This document shows positions 63,136-64,000 of a stretch of DNA of 64,000 bases, piece after piece (position 1 is the first letter of the stretch; each line of letters starts with the position of its first letter). The stretch is taken from the NCBI GenBank assembly GCA_026770025.1, contig JAMXDE010000023.1:806001-870000 (forward strand). The letters are read 5' to 3'. Under the pieces are notes generated by a model. That model was not told where the DNA came from, made no database searches, and was given only the letters and a program-made list of their open reading frames with translations. The DNA is from Craspedostauros australis (lineage: Eukaryota > Bacillariophyta > Bacillariophyceae > Mastogloiales > Achnanthaceae). Both the position numbers and the translations under genes were made by a program.

Positions 63136-64000
63136 TCAGATGCCGCCATCGTCATCATCCCCATCATCACCACCGCCATTCCTCTTGGGCTGCTGCTGTC
63201 CCACGACGGAATCCTGCTGGTAGTACATTTCCAGCACCTGATCGCTGCTTGTGGCCTGTTCCGGATCCTTGTCGTCGCGCACGCGTTCGAACCTTGGGAA
63301 TCGCAGGCCGATGCCGCGTCCTGGATCCGTCTTGCCCACTGCGCCCTTGTGCAATGATGATTTGGACAGGTCGGCGGCCTTGATCTCCCACACTTGGCAC
63401 GCGTCGAACCAGACATCGCACGCCAAACCGTCAGCGACGTTGTACTGCGACGACTTTGTGTCAATCTTGCGCTGACTCAAGGCTTCCGACAGCGTCTTCA
63501 GATCTTCATCGGAGAATCCGGTTCCGATCTTGCAAACGGACTGGAATTCCTCGGACTCGACGTCGTAGCAGGCGAGGAGGTAGGCGCCGTAAACGCCCGT
63601 GCGCTTGCCTCGTCCGAAGTACGCTCCCAATGGCACAAGATCGAACGAATCGCCCAATCCGTCCAGATAGTCCTTCTTCAGCTTCAGCCAATTCAGCGAT
63701 CGCCGAGATGGTTCGTAGACGTCGTCCAACGTCTTCACCATCAGACCTTCGCACTGTCCCTTCACTGCCTGGTCCAAAAAGTCTTGCAGTTGCGTCGTAT
63801 CCAGCGCATCGTCGGCCTCTACTGTTGATGCTGCTGGTGTTGGTGTTGTGCCATCCGTGGTGGCGTCGTCATCGACATCGTCGTCTGCATTCTCCACCTT
63901 CGGTTCATCCTGCTTCGAGCCAAAGTCCATGCTCGTCGCGAATTGGAATTTGTGCATCACGGGGGCGAAATGCAGCTGCATCAAACGACGGCGTTCGTGC
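63136..64000 (-). CDS. LIG1: ATP-dependent DNA ligase I, C-terminal part (cut by window edge)
   Basis: The frame enters from the right edge. It contains nucleotidyltransferase motif IV (CEGLMVKTLD), motif V (NWLKLKKDYLDG), GAYFGRGKRTGVYGAYLLACYD, and the OB-fold with WEIKAADLSKS and GRGIGLRFPRF near the C-terminus, as in eukaryotic replicative DNA ligase 1. It seals nicks in DNA, for example between Okazaki fragments. An acidic insert (ADDDVDDDATTDG) precedes motif IV, and the C-terminus ends in a Gly/Asp-rich tail. The catalytic lysine motif lies outside the window. Same strand as the neighbouring DUF6824 gene, about 290 bp upstream of it. Confidence 0.88.
   Translation of the reverse strand, partial: HERRRLMQLHFAPVMHKFQFATSMDFGSKQDEPKVENADDDVDDDATTDGTTPTPAASTVEADDALDTTQLQDFLDQAVKGQCEGLMVKTLDDVYEPSRRSLNWLKLKKDYLDGLGDSFDLVPLGAYFGRGKRTGVYGAYLLACYDVESEEFQSVCKIGTGFSDEDLKTLSEALSQRKIDTKSSQYNVADGLACDVWFDACQVWEIKAADLSKSSLHKGAVGKTDPGRGIGLRFPRFERVRDDKDPEQATSSDQVLEMYYQQDSVVGQQQPKRNGGGDDGDDDDGGI

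Overview
The window looks like nuclear DNA of a diatom (stramenopile). Four things point there: a secreted protein with long Pro-Ser-Asp (PSD) repeats, a DUF6824-type domain (core YNDILLGRG), CoDi-like Ty1/copia elements, and plastid-lipid synthesis (an SQD2-like glycosyltransferase) beside eEF3-type HEAT repeats. Genes use the standard code and a few short GT-AG introns. The species cannot be named from sequence alone.

Left half, about 1-36 kb, is a nested transposon graveyard. A full-length copia element (A, 4090-12029) with near-identical 791/792-bp LTRs and one 2080-codon polyprotein lies beside a second, unrelated copia (B, 12233-20123, 1860 codons). Copia B's 5' LTR carries a 689-bp insertion. 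A third element (C, 21511-27009) is of family A but has lost reverse transcriptase and RNase H. A fourth family-A copy, inverted and shrunk to LTR-gag stub-LTR (33070-35850), sits between a MULE transposase fragment and a truncated cyclic-nucleotide phosphodiesterase; one of its LTRs contains a solo LTR of another family. Elements A, B and C and a tRNA-like repeat appear to have split an older, unidentified minus-strand gene. The tRNA-like 203-204-bp repeat occurs three times. A large inverted repeat built of ~195-bp units, with five 16-bp palindromes, covers 29.4-32.1 kb.

Right half, about 38.6-64 kb, is mainly host genes: an F-box/FIST (FBXO22-like) protein, an SQD2-like sulfoquinovosyltransferase, a GAF-like/HPP membrane protein, a secreted PSD-repeat protein with a duplicated Cys-rich domain, an eEF3-like HEAT protein without ATPase cassettes, a CRAL-TRIO-like/DUF6824 protein, and the C-terminal end of DNA ligase I cut by the window edge.

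These genes are interrupted by a ~5.3-kb Harbinger-like DNA transposon (47977-53250). It carries three genes (a DDE transposase, a three-exon gene of unknown function, and a third ORF) and is bounded on both sides by arrays of a 29-bp unit containing the palindrome GTGCCCTATTTAGGGCAC. This element, the accessory domain in copia A, the LTR-boundary deletions in the family-A derivatives, and the unusual host domain fusions are the best candidates for something undescribed.
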